A DNA stretch of 8,556 nt, taken from assembly GCA_030018555.1 (NCBI GenBank), contig JASEHY010000053.1, forward strand, positions 282-8,837, in the 5' to 3' direction. Shown piece by piece: positions 1 through 5,822 of this stretch (its first letter is position 1; every line of letters starts with the position of its first letter). The position numbers were made by a program, and so were the translations under genes. The notes under the pieces are model-generated. The model ran no database searches. It was not told where the DNA came from and saw only the letters and a program-made list of their open reading frames with translations. This DNA is from Planctomycetota bacterium. Lineage in GTDB: Bacteria; Planctomycetota; MHYJ01; JACQXL01.

Positions 1-57
1 CAGTCAGCGACGAGGGACAAATAGGTTTGTCAACAGTCTCAATATAACAATAACGGC

Positions 58-129
58 GCTAGCCTAGCTCAATGGCAGAGCATCCCGTTCGTAACGGGAA
101 GGTTATGGGTTCGACTCCCATGGCTAGCT
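58..129 (+). tRNA. tRNA-Thr (anticodon CGT)
   Basis: A full cloverleaf folds by eye. The acceptor stem GCTAGCC (58-64) pairs perfectly with GGCTAGC (122-128). The D stem is GCTC/GAGC (67-70/78-81) with the GG of the D loop at 74-75. The anticodon stem TCCCG/CGGGA (83-87/95-99) encloses loop TTCGTAA, so the anticodon CGT at 90-92 reads ACG threonine codons. The T stem ATGGG/CCCAT (105-109/117-121) carries the loop TTCGACT. G1-C72, C2-G71 and G35-U36 agree with known bacterial threonine identity elements. The discriminator is T129. The 3' CCA is not encoded, so it must be added by tRNA nucleotidyltransferase. The first 57 bases of the window hold no convincing promoter or gene. Confidence 0.96.
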
Positions 130-142
130 CTGTTCTTCACGA

Positions 143-177
143 TAGCCATCGTCCTGTGAAGGACAGGATGGTGGCTA
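143..177. terminator. Strong hairpin between convergent tRNA-Thr and the 181-1200 gene
   Basis: Arms of 15 nt (143-157 and 163-177) pair throughout, allowing two G-T wobbles, around a 5-nt loop (158-162). The hairpin starts 14 nt after the tRNA and ends 4 nt beyond the stop codon of the opposing gene, so a bidirectional terminator is the natural reading. Neither side has a U-tract, so intrinsic termination is uncertain. It could equally be an RNA-processing or stability hairpin, or a member of the palindromic repeat population seen elsewhere in the window. The hairpin is clear; its role is inferred. Confidence 0.5.
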
Positions 178-180
178 CCA

Positions 181-1200
181 TTATCTCCTCGCTGTTAACC
201 TGCCTTTTACCCCTATCTTCTGGAATTCTTCAAGGCATTGAGTTGCTTCTTCTTTTGATTTATCTTTGACAATAGGCACCAATAATCTTGAGGTAAGAAT
301 CATTGCCTGTTGTAGTGGAATACCTTTTATTTGGGCGATTAGTCCTGCAGCATCTTTTTTCTTAGCAGGTGGTATAGCGGTCAGAAACACGCTCCAGATT
401 AATGATGTGGCGTCATTCTGAGGTTGTTCTTCCCCTCCCCCCCCTTCTTGTTCGGTAGCACCGCTGTCCTGCTCACTATAAACCGGCGCTTCCTCCGCAG
501 GTAGCGAATCCTCAGCAGATTGGTCTGCGGGTTCTTCAGAACCACCCAGAATATCTATCGGCTCAAGGTCTCCTTGCGCACTTTCTGCCTCTTCTACAGG
601 TGCCAGTTCTACAACCTCTTCTGGTGCTAAGGGCTGGAGTTCCACCACATCTGTTTCGTCAACAGCAGGTTCTACCGGTTGTGCTTGAGGTTGGGGCTCA
701 GGTGGCGGTATGATTGATGATTTTGTTCCTGCCCCCCCCACTTCTTCTTTGACCTGGATATATCTTGCTAAAGGGTTGCCAACTCTTCTAAAGACGAAGG
801 TCTCGGCACAATTGGGGCAAACAAATGCGTTGCCACGCCATTGAAAATCAACATATTTGATAAGTCCGCCGGAATATTCTGTATAGTCCGGCTGTTTATT
901 GGGCCAAACGACACGAGGAATAGTCGGTGATAATCTTGTGGAGAGCATAAATTCTATACCCATCTTAGAGAGTTTAACCAGATGGTCTTTGAGTTTCTTA
1001 AGGGTGTCTTTAGGAATGCCTGCAAGAAGAACGATGGGTGCACTGCGTAGGATTTGTTCTGCCGGCTCATGCGCCAGACAGAAAACTTCTGAAAAGTATT
1101 GCACCAAGTCTCCCATCCTTATAGGATCAAGTTTTCCCTCATCCACCCTTAATATTATTAAGTTATAGGATAGTGAAAATTGACCTAATTGTGGGTTCAT
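181..1200 (-). CDS. Protein with two bL12-C-like domains and an acidic linker
   Basis: This 339-residue protein has no recognised name. Residues about 12-88 and about 268-336 each look like the C-terminal domain of ribosomal protein bL12 (related in fold to ClpS): a beta strand, a helix, an 'SAPIVLLAGIPKD'-type segment (53-65), an amphipathic helix, then 'KMGIEFML' or 'KIGVKGRL'. The two copies resemble each other. Between them lie a single CPNC knuckle (128-131) in 'FVCPNCAETFVFRR', half of a zinc ribbon, and a low-complexity linker (about 155-265) rich in Glu, Pro and Ala. No signal peptide or membrane segment is seen, so it is probably cytoplasmic. The ATG at 1200 is chosen because AGGAG (1213-1209) sits 8 nt upstream; a GTG at 1209 overlaps that site. 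It is the third gene after the secretin and SDR genes, 44 nt after the latter. bL12-C-like domains usually mediate protein contacts, so an adaptor role is possible but is a guess. The linker carries two G8 tracts. Confidence 0.88.
   Translation of the reverse strand: MNPQLGQFSLSYNLIILRVDEGKLDPIRMGDLVQYFSEVFCLAHEPAEQILRSAPIVLLAGIPKDTLKKLKDHLVKLSKMGIEFMLSTRLSPTIPRVVWPNKQPDYTEYSGGLIKYVDFQWRGNAFVCPNCAETFVFRRVGNPLARYIQVKEEVGGAGTKSSIIPPPEPQPQAQPVEPAVDETDVVELQPLAPEEVVELAPVEEAESAQGDLEPIDILGGSEEPADQSAEDSLPAEEAPVYSEQDSGATEQEGGGGEEQPQNDATSLIWSVFLTAIPPAKKKDAAGLIAQIKGIPLQQAMILTSRLLVPIVKDKSKEEATQCLEEFQKIGVKGRLTARR
437..444 (-). repeat. Homopolymer G8 (coding strand) in the linker of the bL12-like gene
   Basis: Eight consecutive C on the plus strand read as G8 in the gene, followed after one A by G4, and encode the Gly run of 'EQEGGGGEE' (about residues 250-258). 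A one-base slip would shift the frame upstream of the C-terminal bL12-like domain. Confidence 0.9.
732..739 (-). repeat. Second homopolymer G8 in the bL12-like gene
   Basis: This G8 on the coding strand encodes 'VGGAG' (about residues 154-158), at the junction of the CxxC segment and the acidic linker. A slip here would remove the linker and the C-terminal domain while leaving the N-terminal domain intact. Confidence 0.9.
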
Positions 1201-1208
1201 AAAAACCA

Positions 1209-1213
1209 CTCCT
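1209..1213 (-). promoter_or_regulatory. Shine-Dalgarno site of the bL12-like gene
   Basis: AGGAG on the minus strand lies 8 nt before the ATG at 1200. It decides the start against the in-frame GTG three codons upstream, which overlaps this site. An inverted repeat TTGGCTA/TAGCCAA (1214-1220/1229-1235, 8-nt loop) directly abuts the site on its upstream side and could influence its accessibility. Confidence 0.75.
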
Positions 1214-1244
1214 TTGGCTATTTGCTATTAGCCAATCTGTAAAG

Positions 1245-2273
1245 TCAAATCCATCCGTTCTCTATATACCATTGGCTTGTTTCCAGTAACCCTTTTTCAA
1301 TAGGTGTTACCGGCTCAAAGCCAACACCCATTTTAATCTTTTCTGCCTGGCATGTCCAATAATTATAGGATAATTCTAATGCTTTTTGTGTATTTAACAT
1401 TGATGGCTCCAGACCGAGAATCAGACAAAATCTTTCATAGAACCCCGCTATTTTTCTAATCAGACCGTCTGATAATTTGAGTGTAAAGGATTTTTTGTTC
1501 ACCTTTGAATTAGAGAAGAGAGCCATTTCAATCCTGTCAATAATAGTGTTTATTGAATAAGGTTCTCTATTGGCGACGAAATAGGTCTTACCACAGGAAC
1601 GTTTGTCTTCGGCAGAGAGTATTATTGCATCTACGAGGTCTTTTACATAGATTATGCTGACATATTTTTCTCTCGCAAATTTAGGTTTTAAGCGATACCT
1701 GCGAAGTGCCTTAAAGAAGAGTAATAACCCTCTGTCATAAGGTCCATAAACCGGCGGGGGCCTGAGTATGGTTGTTGGAATGAGATTGCTTTTCCCCTGG
1801 ACAACCATTTCGCTTTTAAGTTTTGTCCTGCCATAGTCCGAAACAGGATTGCAGGGTGATTCCTCGTTGACACCTTTAATATCAGCAGCAGGTCCGCAGA
1901 CCGCTAAAGTGCTTAAGTGCAGGAATCTTTTTAGGTTCTTATTGCTTACCTCAAGGAGTGTATCTATTAGGGCTTTAGTATAGAGATAATTAGATTGCTC
2001 GTAATCTTCAAGACGATATGCTTTTATCAAGCCCGCTAAATGATAGATATAATCAACTGAGGATAGAAGTGTTGTTAATTCCTGCTCGTCCGCTACGTTA
2101 ATAAATCTAATATCCTTATACAGGGGAAGTGTCGTCAGATATGTTAAATCAGACGAAGAACGGGAGGTGCAATAAACCTGATAGCCCTTTGAGAGGAGTT
2201 TCTCTACAAGGTGTCCGCCGACGAATCCTGTGCCTCCAGTAACCAGCACTTTTACTCGGTTAGAAATAAGCAT
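1245..2273 (-). CDS. Extended SDR family NAD(P)-dependent epimerase/dehydrogenase
   Basis: This 342-residue protein belongs to the extended short-chain dehydrogenase/reductase family. The N-terminal Rossmann fold shows TGGTGFVG (12-19; GxxGxxG), then a 'YHLAG' strand end (77-81), the catalytic S121/T122 in 'HLSTLAVCGP', and the catalytic pair Y147/K151 in 'YGRTK'. 'LRPPPVYGP' (170-178) is the usual substrate-side motif. The C-terminal part ends 'GFEPVTPIEKGLLETSQWYIENGWI', a pattern common in sugar-nucleotide epimerase, dihydroflavonol-reductase and 3-beta-HSD-like members, so the substrate cannot be named. A cytoplasmic enzyme is expected. Start ATG 2273 is the first codon after the secretin stop (18-nt gap). 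No good Shine-Dalgarno is visible, so translational coupling or a slightly later start is possible. It is probably co-transcribed with the secretin and the bL12-like gene, but the context does not reveal a pathway. Confidence 0.93.
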   Translation of the reverse strand: MLISNRVKVLVTGGTGFVGGHLVEKLLSKGYQVYCTSRSSSDLTYLTTLPLYKDIRFINVADEQELTTLLSSVDYIYHLAGLIKAYRLEDYEQSNYLYTKALIDTLLEVSNKNLKRFLHLSTLAVCGPAADIKGVNEESPCNPVSDYGRTKLKSEMVVQGKSNLIPTTILRPPPVYGPYDRGLLLFFKALRRYRLKPKFAREKYVSIIYVKDLVDAIILSAEDKRSCGKTYFVANREPYSINTIIDRIEMALFSNSKVNKKSFTLKLSDGLIRKIAGFYERFCLILGLEPSMLNTQKALELSYNYWTCQAEKIKMGVGFEPVTPIEKGLLETSQWYIENGWI

Positions 2274-2291
2274 AGGTCTTTACGCTCTACG

Positions 2292-4286
2292 CTATTTATC
2301 CTTATCTTCCGTCTTGGCGGGACTGGAGCGAATCCCCATTTTCTGCTCACTCTCACCAACTTTTGTCTCTGCTTCTTTACTCTGTTGTATCAGGTCATTA
2401 AATTCCTTCATTATATTGGGTTTTATAAAGATACAGAGGTGATATTTCCTGACAGAGTCCACAGTTTTGCGGAAGAGCAAACCGAGTAACGGAATATCGC
2501 CGAGTAACGGGACTTTGGAAACAACTTTAGAGATGACCTCGCGTGTGAGTCCGCCTATTACTACCGTCTCTCTATCAGGGACTGTTACAGTGGTTTTTGC
2601 GGTTCTGGTGGTCTTAGGCGTATCCTGCTTTGGCTCGCCTAAGAATTGCTCTGATGTCTGTTCTATGACCAGCCGGATATAATCATCTTCACTGATGTAG
2701 GGGGTAATTTTGAGGGTCATCTCTGCCTTGACATAGCCACCGAAGTTGGTTTGTGGAAGTGTACTTCCGCCGGGATAAGTGGTGGTGAAATAGGGAGCCT
2801 GTTCTGCCATATTGATTGATGCCTCAACGTTGTCATTGGCAAGAAGTATCGGTGCTGCCTTGAGATTGATACCGCTACCTTTCTGTGAGGCCTGCAACAG
2901 GAATGGAATAGTGGTGCGAGTGTCTTTCCACAAACCCACGGTCATAGAACCACCTTTCTCATCAACATTGGGAATAACAGGCAGTATGGTACCGGTGGCG
3001 AGGTCAATTTTAGAAATGCCTACACTTGTGCCTCCGAATGCGTTGAATTTATCAGAGGGCGCCTTGATACTCGCTAATTCTACCCCTAATTGCACCATCT
3101 TCTCATCAGTCAATTCTGCAATGATAACTTCTAATAAAACCTGCTTCTTCTTGATATCTATCTGTTTGATGAGTTCAGCCATTTCTTTATACATCGCCTC
3201 AGGTGCGTATATGATAAGAGAATTGGATGATTTTTCAATCTGGACAGAGAAACTCTTCTCGGTAACCTTTGCTGATGTCCCTAATAAATCTATTCTGCGT
3301 CTGAAGATACCGTCCACTACCTTGTGAACATCCTCCACAGTGGTGTTGGTCAATTTATAGACATAGTAGTTACTCTCAGTTTTTGAGGCATCTATATCAA
3401 AGGCATCAATTACCTTCTTAATCGCCTGAAGTTCTTTTTCCTGAGCCACGATAATAACTGAGTTGCTTCTATCATCCGGAAGGATACGGATTGCTGATTT
3501 TGCTTTAGGTCCCGTTGACATTGCAGCCACATACTGGGTAAGGTGCGGGACGATAAAAGCAGTGGATACATACTTTAATTGACGGATTTCGGTTAGAAGA
3601 GGCATCTCCGTATCAATCGCCTTGATAATCTCGTAGTTGCGTTTGATATTAGAGGCATAGTCGGTAATGATTAGGGTACTGGTTTCAGGGATGGCAAGGT
3701 AAGCGGCGTCTGCCCTTCCGCGAAGTCCGGCGGCGACGATTTGACCCGCAACCATAGTCGCATCAGCATGAAAGAGTTTAATAACCTGGGTAACAATCCT
3801 GTCCTCAGTAGGCAATTTGTCTATATCAGAAATAGGGCTGACTATAGATGGATGTTCCCGTGCCTGTTCAACCTTAAGCACCTTCCAGACTGGCTCGCCT
3901 CTGATTAGAACATAGCCACGCATCCTTAAGGTTGTATCAAGAATGGAGTTCATAACGGTGTTGTATTTATCATAAGGCACCTTGAAGGATTGAGGGATAA
4001 CATTAAAGGTCTGGGCTTTAAGTGCCGCAAATGCCGCATCCTCACAGAGTATCAACTTTCCCTCGCGCTCTGCGATATGTTGCAGAAGATTACCAATCTG
4101 TATTCCGGCTATGGAAACAGAAACCTCTTGTTTGGCATCCTTTGCGCTATCGCCTGTCCCGGAGCCTGCACTGGAAGTATCTTTGGTCTCCTGGGCTGTT
4201 ACTTGTGGCGCTAAAGACGCCATGTTCCATATAGCGCATAAAGATAGGAATAATACTATCATCCTCGCGATTTTCAGTGGTTTCAT
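2292..4286 (-). CDS. gspD: GspD-like secretin (type II secretion outer-membrane channel)
   Basis: This 664-residue secretin would oligomerise into an outer-membrane channel. A signal peptide is evident: 'MKPLKIAR', a hydrophobic core at 9-26, and likely cleavage after 'VTA' near residue 31. Domains follow GspD order: N0 (about 54-140), N1 (about 165-226), N2 (about 233-299), N3 (about 305-377) and the secretin beta-barrel (about 382-624). The barrel begins 'VLLEVIIAELTDEK' and contains 'VVIGGL' (575-580), the signature 'VPLLGDIPLLGLLFRK' (592-607) and 'LCIFIKPNIM' (617-626). A charged tail of about 38 residues follows, with no clear pilotin-binding domain. Length is normal for GspD. No other type II secretion or type IV pilus gene is in the window, so the parent machine is unproved; PilQ-type or orphan use is possible. 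It is the first gene of a probable three-gene operon, with AGAGGAG upstream of ATG 4286 and a consensus promoter about 170 nt upstream. Confidence 0.93.
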   Translation of the reverse strand: MKPLKIARMIVLFLSLCAIWNMASLAPQVTAQETKDTSSAGSGTGDSAKDAKQEVSVSIAGIQIGNLLQHIAEREGKLILCEDAAFAALKAQTFNVIPQSFKVPYDKYNTVMNSILDTTLRMRGYVLIRGEPVWKVLKVEQAREHPSIVSPISDIDKLPTEDRIVTQVIKLFHADATMVAGQIVAAGLRGRADAAYLAIPETSTLIITDYASNIKRNYEIIKAIDTEMPLLTEIRQLKYVSTAFIVPHLTQYVAAMSTGPKAKSAIRILPDDRSNSVIIVAQEKELQAIKKVIDAFDIDASKTESNYYVYKLTNTTVEDVHKVVDGIFRRRIDLLGTSAKVTEKSFSVQIEKSSNSLIIYAPEAMYKEMAELIKQIDIKKKQVLLEVIIAELTDEKMVQLGVELASIKAPSDKFNAFGGTSVGISKIDLATGTILPVIPNVDEKGGSMTVGLWKDTRTTIPFLLQASQKGSGINLKAAPILLANDNVEASINMAEQAPYFTTTYPGGSTLPQTNFGGYVKAEMTLKITPYISEDDYIRLVIEQTSEQFLGEPKQDTPKTTRTAKTTVTVPDRETVVIGGLTREVISKVVSKVPLLGDIPLLGLLFRKTVDSVRKYHLCIFIKPNIMKEFNDLIQQSKEAETKVGESEQKMGIRSSPAKTEDKDK

Positions 4287-4293
4287 AACTAAT

Positions 4294-4300
4294 CTCCTCT
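4294..4300 (-). promoter_or_regulatory. Shine-Dalgarno site of the secretin gene
   Basis: AGAGGAG on the minus strand lies 7 nt before the secretin ATG (4286). It supports this start, which also gives a complete signal peptide. Confidence 0.8.
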
Positions 4301-4365
4301 ATCCTCTGTCCCTTACGGGACTTTTTAACCACTCCGGGGTTCTTGCAGAGAGCCCCTACCCGTTC

Positions 4366-4379
4366 CGCCCGTACGGGCG
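4366..4379. repeat. 14-bp perfect palindrome CGCCCGTACGGGCG, leader copy
   Basis: This perfect palindrome occurs in the secretin leader and again at 5929-5942 in the meaB-lon gap, where it is the core of an 18-bp palindrome. Two exact copies of a self-complementary 14-mer in 8.5 kb point to a repeat family rather than chance. Confidence 0.85.
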
Positions 4380-4410
4380 TCAGGATTCGTGGAGCGGGGC
4401 GTGCTGTAAA

Positions 4411-4439
4411 TTATCCCGTAGGGATGGAAAATACGGGAT
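4411..4439. repeat. ATCCCGTAGGGAT-type palindromic repeat
   Basis: The first 15 nt (4411-4425) are the exact reverse complement of ATCCCTACGGGATAA inside meaB (5351-5365). A second partner, TACGGGAT (4432-4439), allows an alternative 8-bp stem. It lies at the very 5' end of the predicted secretin transcript. Confidence 0.8.
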
Positions 4440-4453
4440 TAATTTATCTTGAC

Positions 4454-4482
4454 ATTATAACTCTATTCTTTTAAGTTGTCAA
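4454..4482 (-). promoter_or_regulatory. Consensus sigma-70 promoter of the secretin operon
   Basis: On the minus strand the -35 box TTGACA (4482-4477) and -10 box TATAAT (4459-4454) both match consensus at six of six positions, with an optimal 17-nt spacer (4460-4476). The surroundings are AT-rich. The predicted start is near 4447, upstream of the secretin gene. No operator is recognisable, which suggests strong, largely constitutive initiation with any control acting in the leader. Confidence 0.85.
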
Positions 4483-4537
4483 TAGTTTTCTTAAATAATA
4501 TCGGCTTTTTTCACGGTATAGAAAAGGATAATATGGG

Positions 4538-4611
4538 AACCACAGATACACACAGATAAACACTGATTATTTCTATCGGTGTGTATCTCTTATCTGTGTT
4601 CATCTGTGGTT
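4538..4611. repeat. 74-bp CACAGATA dyad repeat upstream of meaB
   Basis: Two 22-nt arms (4538-4559 and 4590-4611) are inverted copies with 20 of 22 matches. Each contains two CACAGAT units (AACCACAGAT, then CACAGATAA). Inside, CACTGAT/ATCGGTG (4561-4567/4575-4581) continues the stem. CACAGATxxACACAGATAA sequences are a familiar dispersed non-coding repeat in many environmental bacterial genomes. It ends 11 nt before the meaB ATG, so it forms the end of the meaB 5' UTR and can fold into a long hairpin there. Confidence 0.85.
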
Positions 4612-4622
4612 GCAAACTCGTT

Positions 4623-5795
4623 ATGAATAAAAGATTAGTCAAGGACATTCTTAAGGGCGACAAACTCGCCATAGCCAGAGCCATCTCTATGGTGGAGAAC
4701 CAGCATTCAGAGAGCAATAAACTCTTGTCCGCTATTTATCCTTATTCAGACAGGGCAAAGAAGATTGGTGTTACCGGACCACCCGGCATCGGCAAAAGCA
4801 CTCTGGTTAATGAGTTGGTTATCGCCTTAAGAAAGCAACATAAAAAAGTGGGAGTGATTGCCATAGACCCCAGCAGTATCTTCAGCGGTGGTGCTATTCT
4901 CGGTGACCGCATCAGAATGTCCGCCTGTATGGGCGGATCCGTCCTAGCAACGGACGGGCGTAGGCCCGCCTCTGGAGGACAAAAGATAGGCATAGATGAA
5001 AATGTTTTTATCCGTAGTATGGCAACCAGAGGTGTTCAGGGCGGACTGAACCGCTGTGCAATAGAAACAGCAGATATCCTGTCCGCAGGTGGCTCGGAGT
5101 ATATTATTTTTGAGACCGTCGGCGCCGGGCAATCTGAGGTTGAAATTTCTAACACAGCTGATGTTACTTTAGTCGTCCTCTCTCCTGAATCTGGCGATTC
5201 CATCCAGGCAATGAAATCGGGCTTAATGGAGATAGCGAATATAATTGTGGTGAATAAATGCGACCTGCCGGGCGCTGATGTCTTTATAACAAACCTGCAA
5301 AATACTTTAGAATTAAGCAGGTCAACCCGCCTTGCTTGTAGTGAGTCCTTATCCCTACGGGATAAACTCCGCGAATCTAATAATAAAACTATCCCCATAA
5401 TCAAAACACAGGCAAATATAGGATTTGGTATAGAAGAGTTGCTTGGACGTACACTCTTATATCTGGAGGAACTGGGCAAAAGTGGGCGATTTCAGGCACA
5501 TCGCCAGCGATTGCTTCGGGAACGGATAAAATCTTTTCTACTCTGGAGATTCTCAAATATTATAGATACTCATCCAAAAATAAGCAGACAAATCCAGAAA
5601 TACATGGAGGAGTTGGAAAATCAGCCACAGAAACTACGACCCCGAAATTATCGCCGCCCAACAGGGCGAGCCTCGCCTTCGGCGGGGGACTCCCCGCTCC
5701 GCTCTCGCTGGAGCGAGGCGAGCGCTGCGGCTCCGCAAAATCGGCAAACACCCTATGAAGTGGCAGAGAAGATAATAAAGAAGATATTTGTTTAG
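4623..5795 (+). CDS. meaB: MeaB/ArgK-type GTPase, B12-mutase chaperone, with three palindromic inserts
   Basis: This 390-residue protein is of the MeaB/ArgK/MMAA G3E family. Such GTPases load, protect and reactivate adenosylcobalamin-dependent acyl-CoA mutases such as methylmalonyl-CoA mutase. Visible motifs are the Walker A GPPGIGKS (52-59), 'AIDPSS' (80-85), 'ILGDRIRM' (92-99), 'VFIRSMATRG' (128-137), the G3-type 'ETVGAGQSEVEI' (164-175) and NKCD (211-214). 'PYEVAEKI' (377-384) matches the usual family C-terminus. Start ATG 4623 gives the normal N-terminus; the in-frame GTG at 4581 lies in the dyad repeat and would add an unrelated 14-residue leader. No Shine-Dalgarno is visible. The family usually has 310-330 residues. 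Three extra palindromic stretches (residues 100-119, about 241-253 and about 340-372) account for the excess and lie between motifs, so the enzyme may still be active. No mutase gene is in the window, so the client is unknown. Confidence 0.93.
   Translation: MNKRLVKDILKGDKLAIARAISMVENQHSESNKLLSAIYPYSDRAKKIGVTGPPGIGKSTLVNELVIALRKQHKKVGVIAIDPSSIFSGGAILGDRIRMSACMGGSVLATDGRRPASGGQKIGIDENVFIRSMATRGVQGGLNRCAIETADILSAGGSEYIIFETVGAGQSEVEISNTADVTLVVLSPESGDSIQAMKSGLMEIANIIVVNKCDLPGADVFITNLQNTLELSRSTRLACSESLSLRDKLRESNNKTIPIIKTQANIGFGIEELLGRTLLYLEELGKSGRFQAHRQRLLRERIKSFLLWRFSNIIDTHPKISRQIQKYMEELENQPQKLRPRNYRRPTGRASPSAGDSPLRSRWSEASAAAPQNRQTPYEVAEKIIKKIFV
4920..4979 (+). repeat. In-frame palindromic insert 1 in meaB (60 nt, 20 codons)
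   Basis: In the family, 'RM' of 'ILGDxxRM' and 'xFIR' are separated by about 8 residues. Here 28 intervene, and removing codons 100-119 leaves 'RM-QKIGIDEN-VFIR', the normal spacing. The 60 nt are about 68% GC and consist of successive hairpins: TCCGCC/GGCGGA (4920-4925/4932-4937), CCGTCC/GGACGG (4939-4944/4952-4957), CGGGC/GCCCG (4955-4959/4964-4968) and CCTC/GAGG (4969-4972/4975-4978). The frame stays open. Palindromy is seen directly; the exact insert ends rest on remembered family spacing. Confidence 0.8.
5343..5369 (+). repeat. In-frame palindromic insert 2 in meaB
   Basis: GAGT-cc-TTATCCC (5343-5355) pairs with GGGATAA-ACTC (5359-5369) around TAC. ATCCCTACGGGATAA (5351-5365) is an exact inverted copy of 4411-4425 in the secretin leader. 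The segment between NKCD and 'IPIIKT' is about a dozen residues longer than usual in the family, consistent with an insert of about 39 nt here (roughly residues 241-253). Confidence 0.7.
5653..5736 (+). repeat. In-frame GC-rich palindromic insert 3 in meaB
   Basis: These 84 nt are about 79% GC (66 of 84 by hand count) inside a moderate-GC gene. They hold chained hairpins: GGCGA/TCGCC (5665-5669/5673-5677), CGCC-ttc-GGCG (5674-5684), GGGGA-c-TCCCC (5685-5695), CTCGCT-gg-AGCGAG (5704-5717) and GCGG-ct-CCGC (5727-5736). They encode an Arg/Ser/Ala/Pro-rich stretch (about residues 344-372) between the last helix and the conserved 'PYEVAEKI', where relatives have only a short linker. The exact left boundary is uncertain. 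Confidence 0.78.
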
Positions 5796-5822
5796 CGGAG
5801 TGAAGTCCCTCTTAACGAGACC

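Larger units (their letters stand above)
4287..4447 (-). other. Long structured 5' leader of the secretin operon
   Basis: If transcription starts about 7 nt after the -10 box (near 4447), the mRNA has a leader of roughly 160 nt with at least four hairpins, listed here from its 5' end. The first is ATCCCGTA/TACGGGAT (4413-4420/4432-4439), which competes with a local ATCCC/GGGAT stem (4413-4417/4421-4425). The second is a perfect 14-bp palindrome (4366-4379). The third is GGGG..TCT/AGA..CCCC (4336-4356). The last is GTCCC/GGGAC (4308-4312/4317-4321), with a GNRA-type GUAA loop in this RNA, 8 nt upstream of the Shine-Dalgarno site. I recognise no known riboswitch or leader family. The whole gap between the secretin and meaB genes (4287-4622) holds this leader, the operon promoter and the dyad repeat before meaB; no small ORF in it is convincing. 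Confidence 0.6.

Noticed and set aside
1..57. Promoter for tRNA-Thr (TTGTCA at 27-32, TATAAC at 43-48)
   Set aside because: The spacer is only 10 nt, too short for a sigma-70 promoter; the tRNA may belong to a transcript starting outside the window.
809..830. Complete zinc finger in the bL12-like protein
   Set aside because: Only one CxxC pair (residues 128-131) is present; no second Cys/His pair lies nearby, so a full zinc ribbon cannot be claimed.
1201..1209. GTG start at 1209 for the bL12-like gene (adds three residues)
   Set aside because: The GTG overlaps the AGGAG ribosome site, which is optimally placed for the ATG at 1200.
2812..3327. Long open frame on the plus strand opposite the secretin
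   Set aside because: The minus strand here encodes conserved N3/secretin-domain sequence; the plus-strand translation has no recognisable domain or ribosome site.
4308..4326. Plus-strand intrinsic terminator (GTCCC/GGGAC followed by T5)
   Set aside because: The stem is only 5 bp and no plus-strand gene ends upstream; it is better read as the last leader hairpin of the secretin transcript.
4496..4534. Possible meaB promoter with GATAAT (4527-4532) as -10
   Set aside because: No acceptable -35 box lies at 16-18 nt spacing, so it is not supported beyond AT-richness.
4581..4622. N-terminal extension of MeaB from GTG 4581
   Set aside because: It is translated from the arm of the dyad repeat, has no ribosome site, and does not belong to the family N-terminus, which begins at MNKRLVKDIL.
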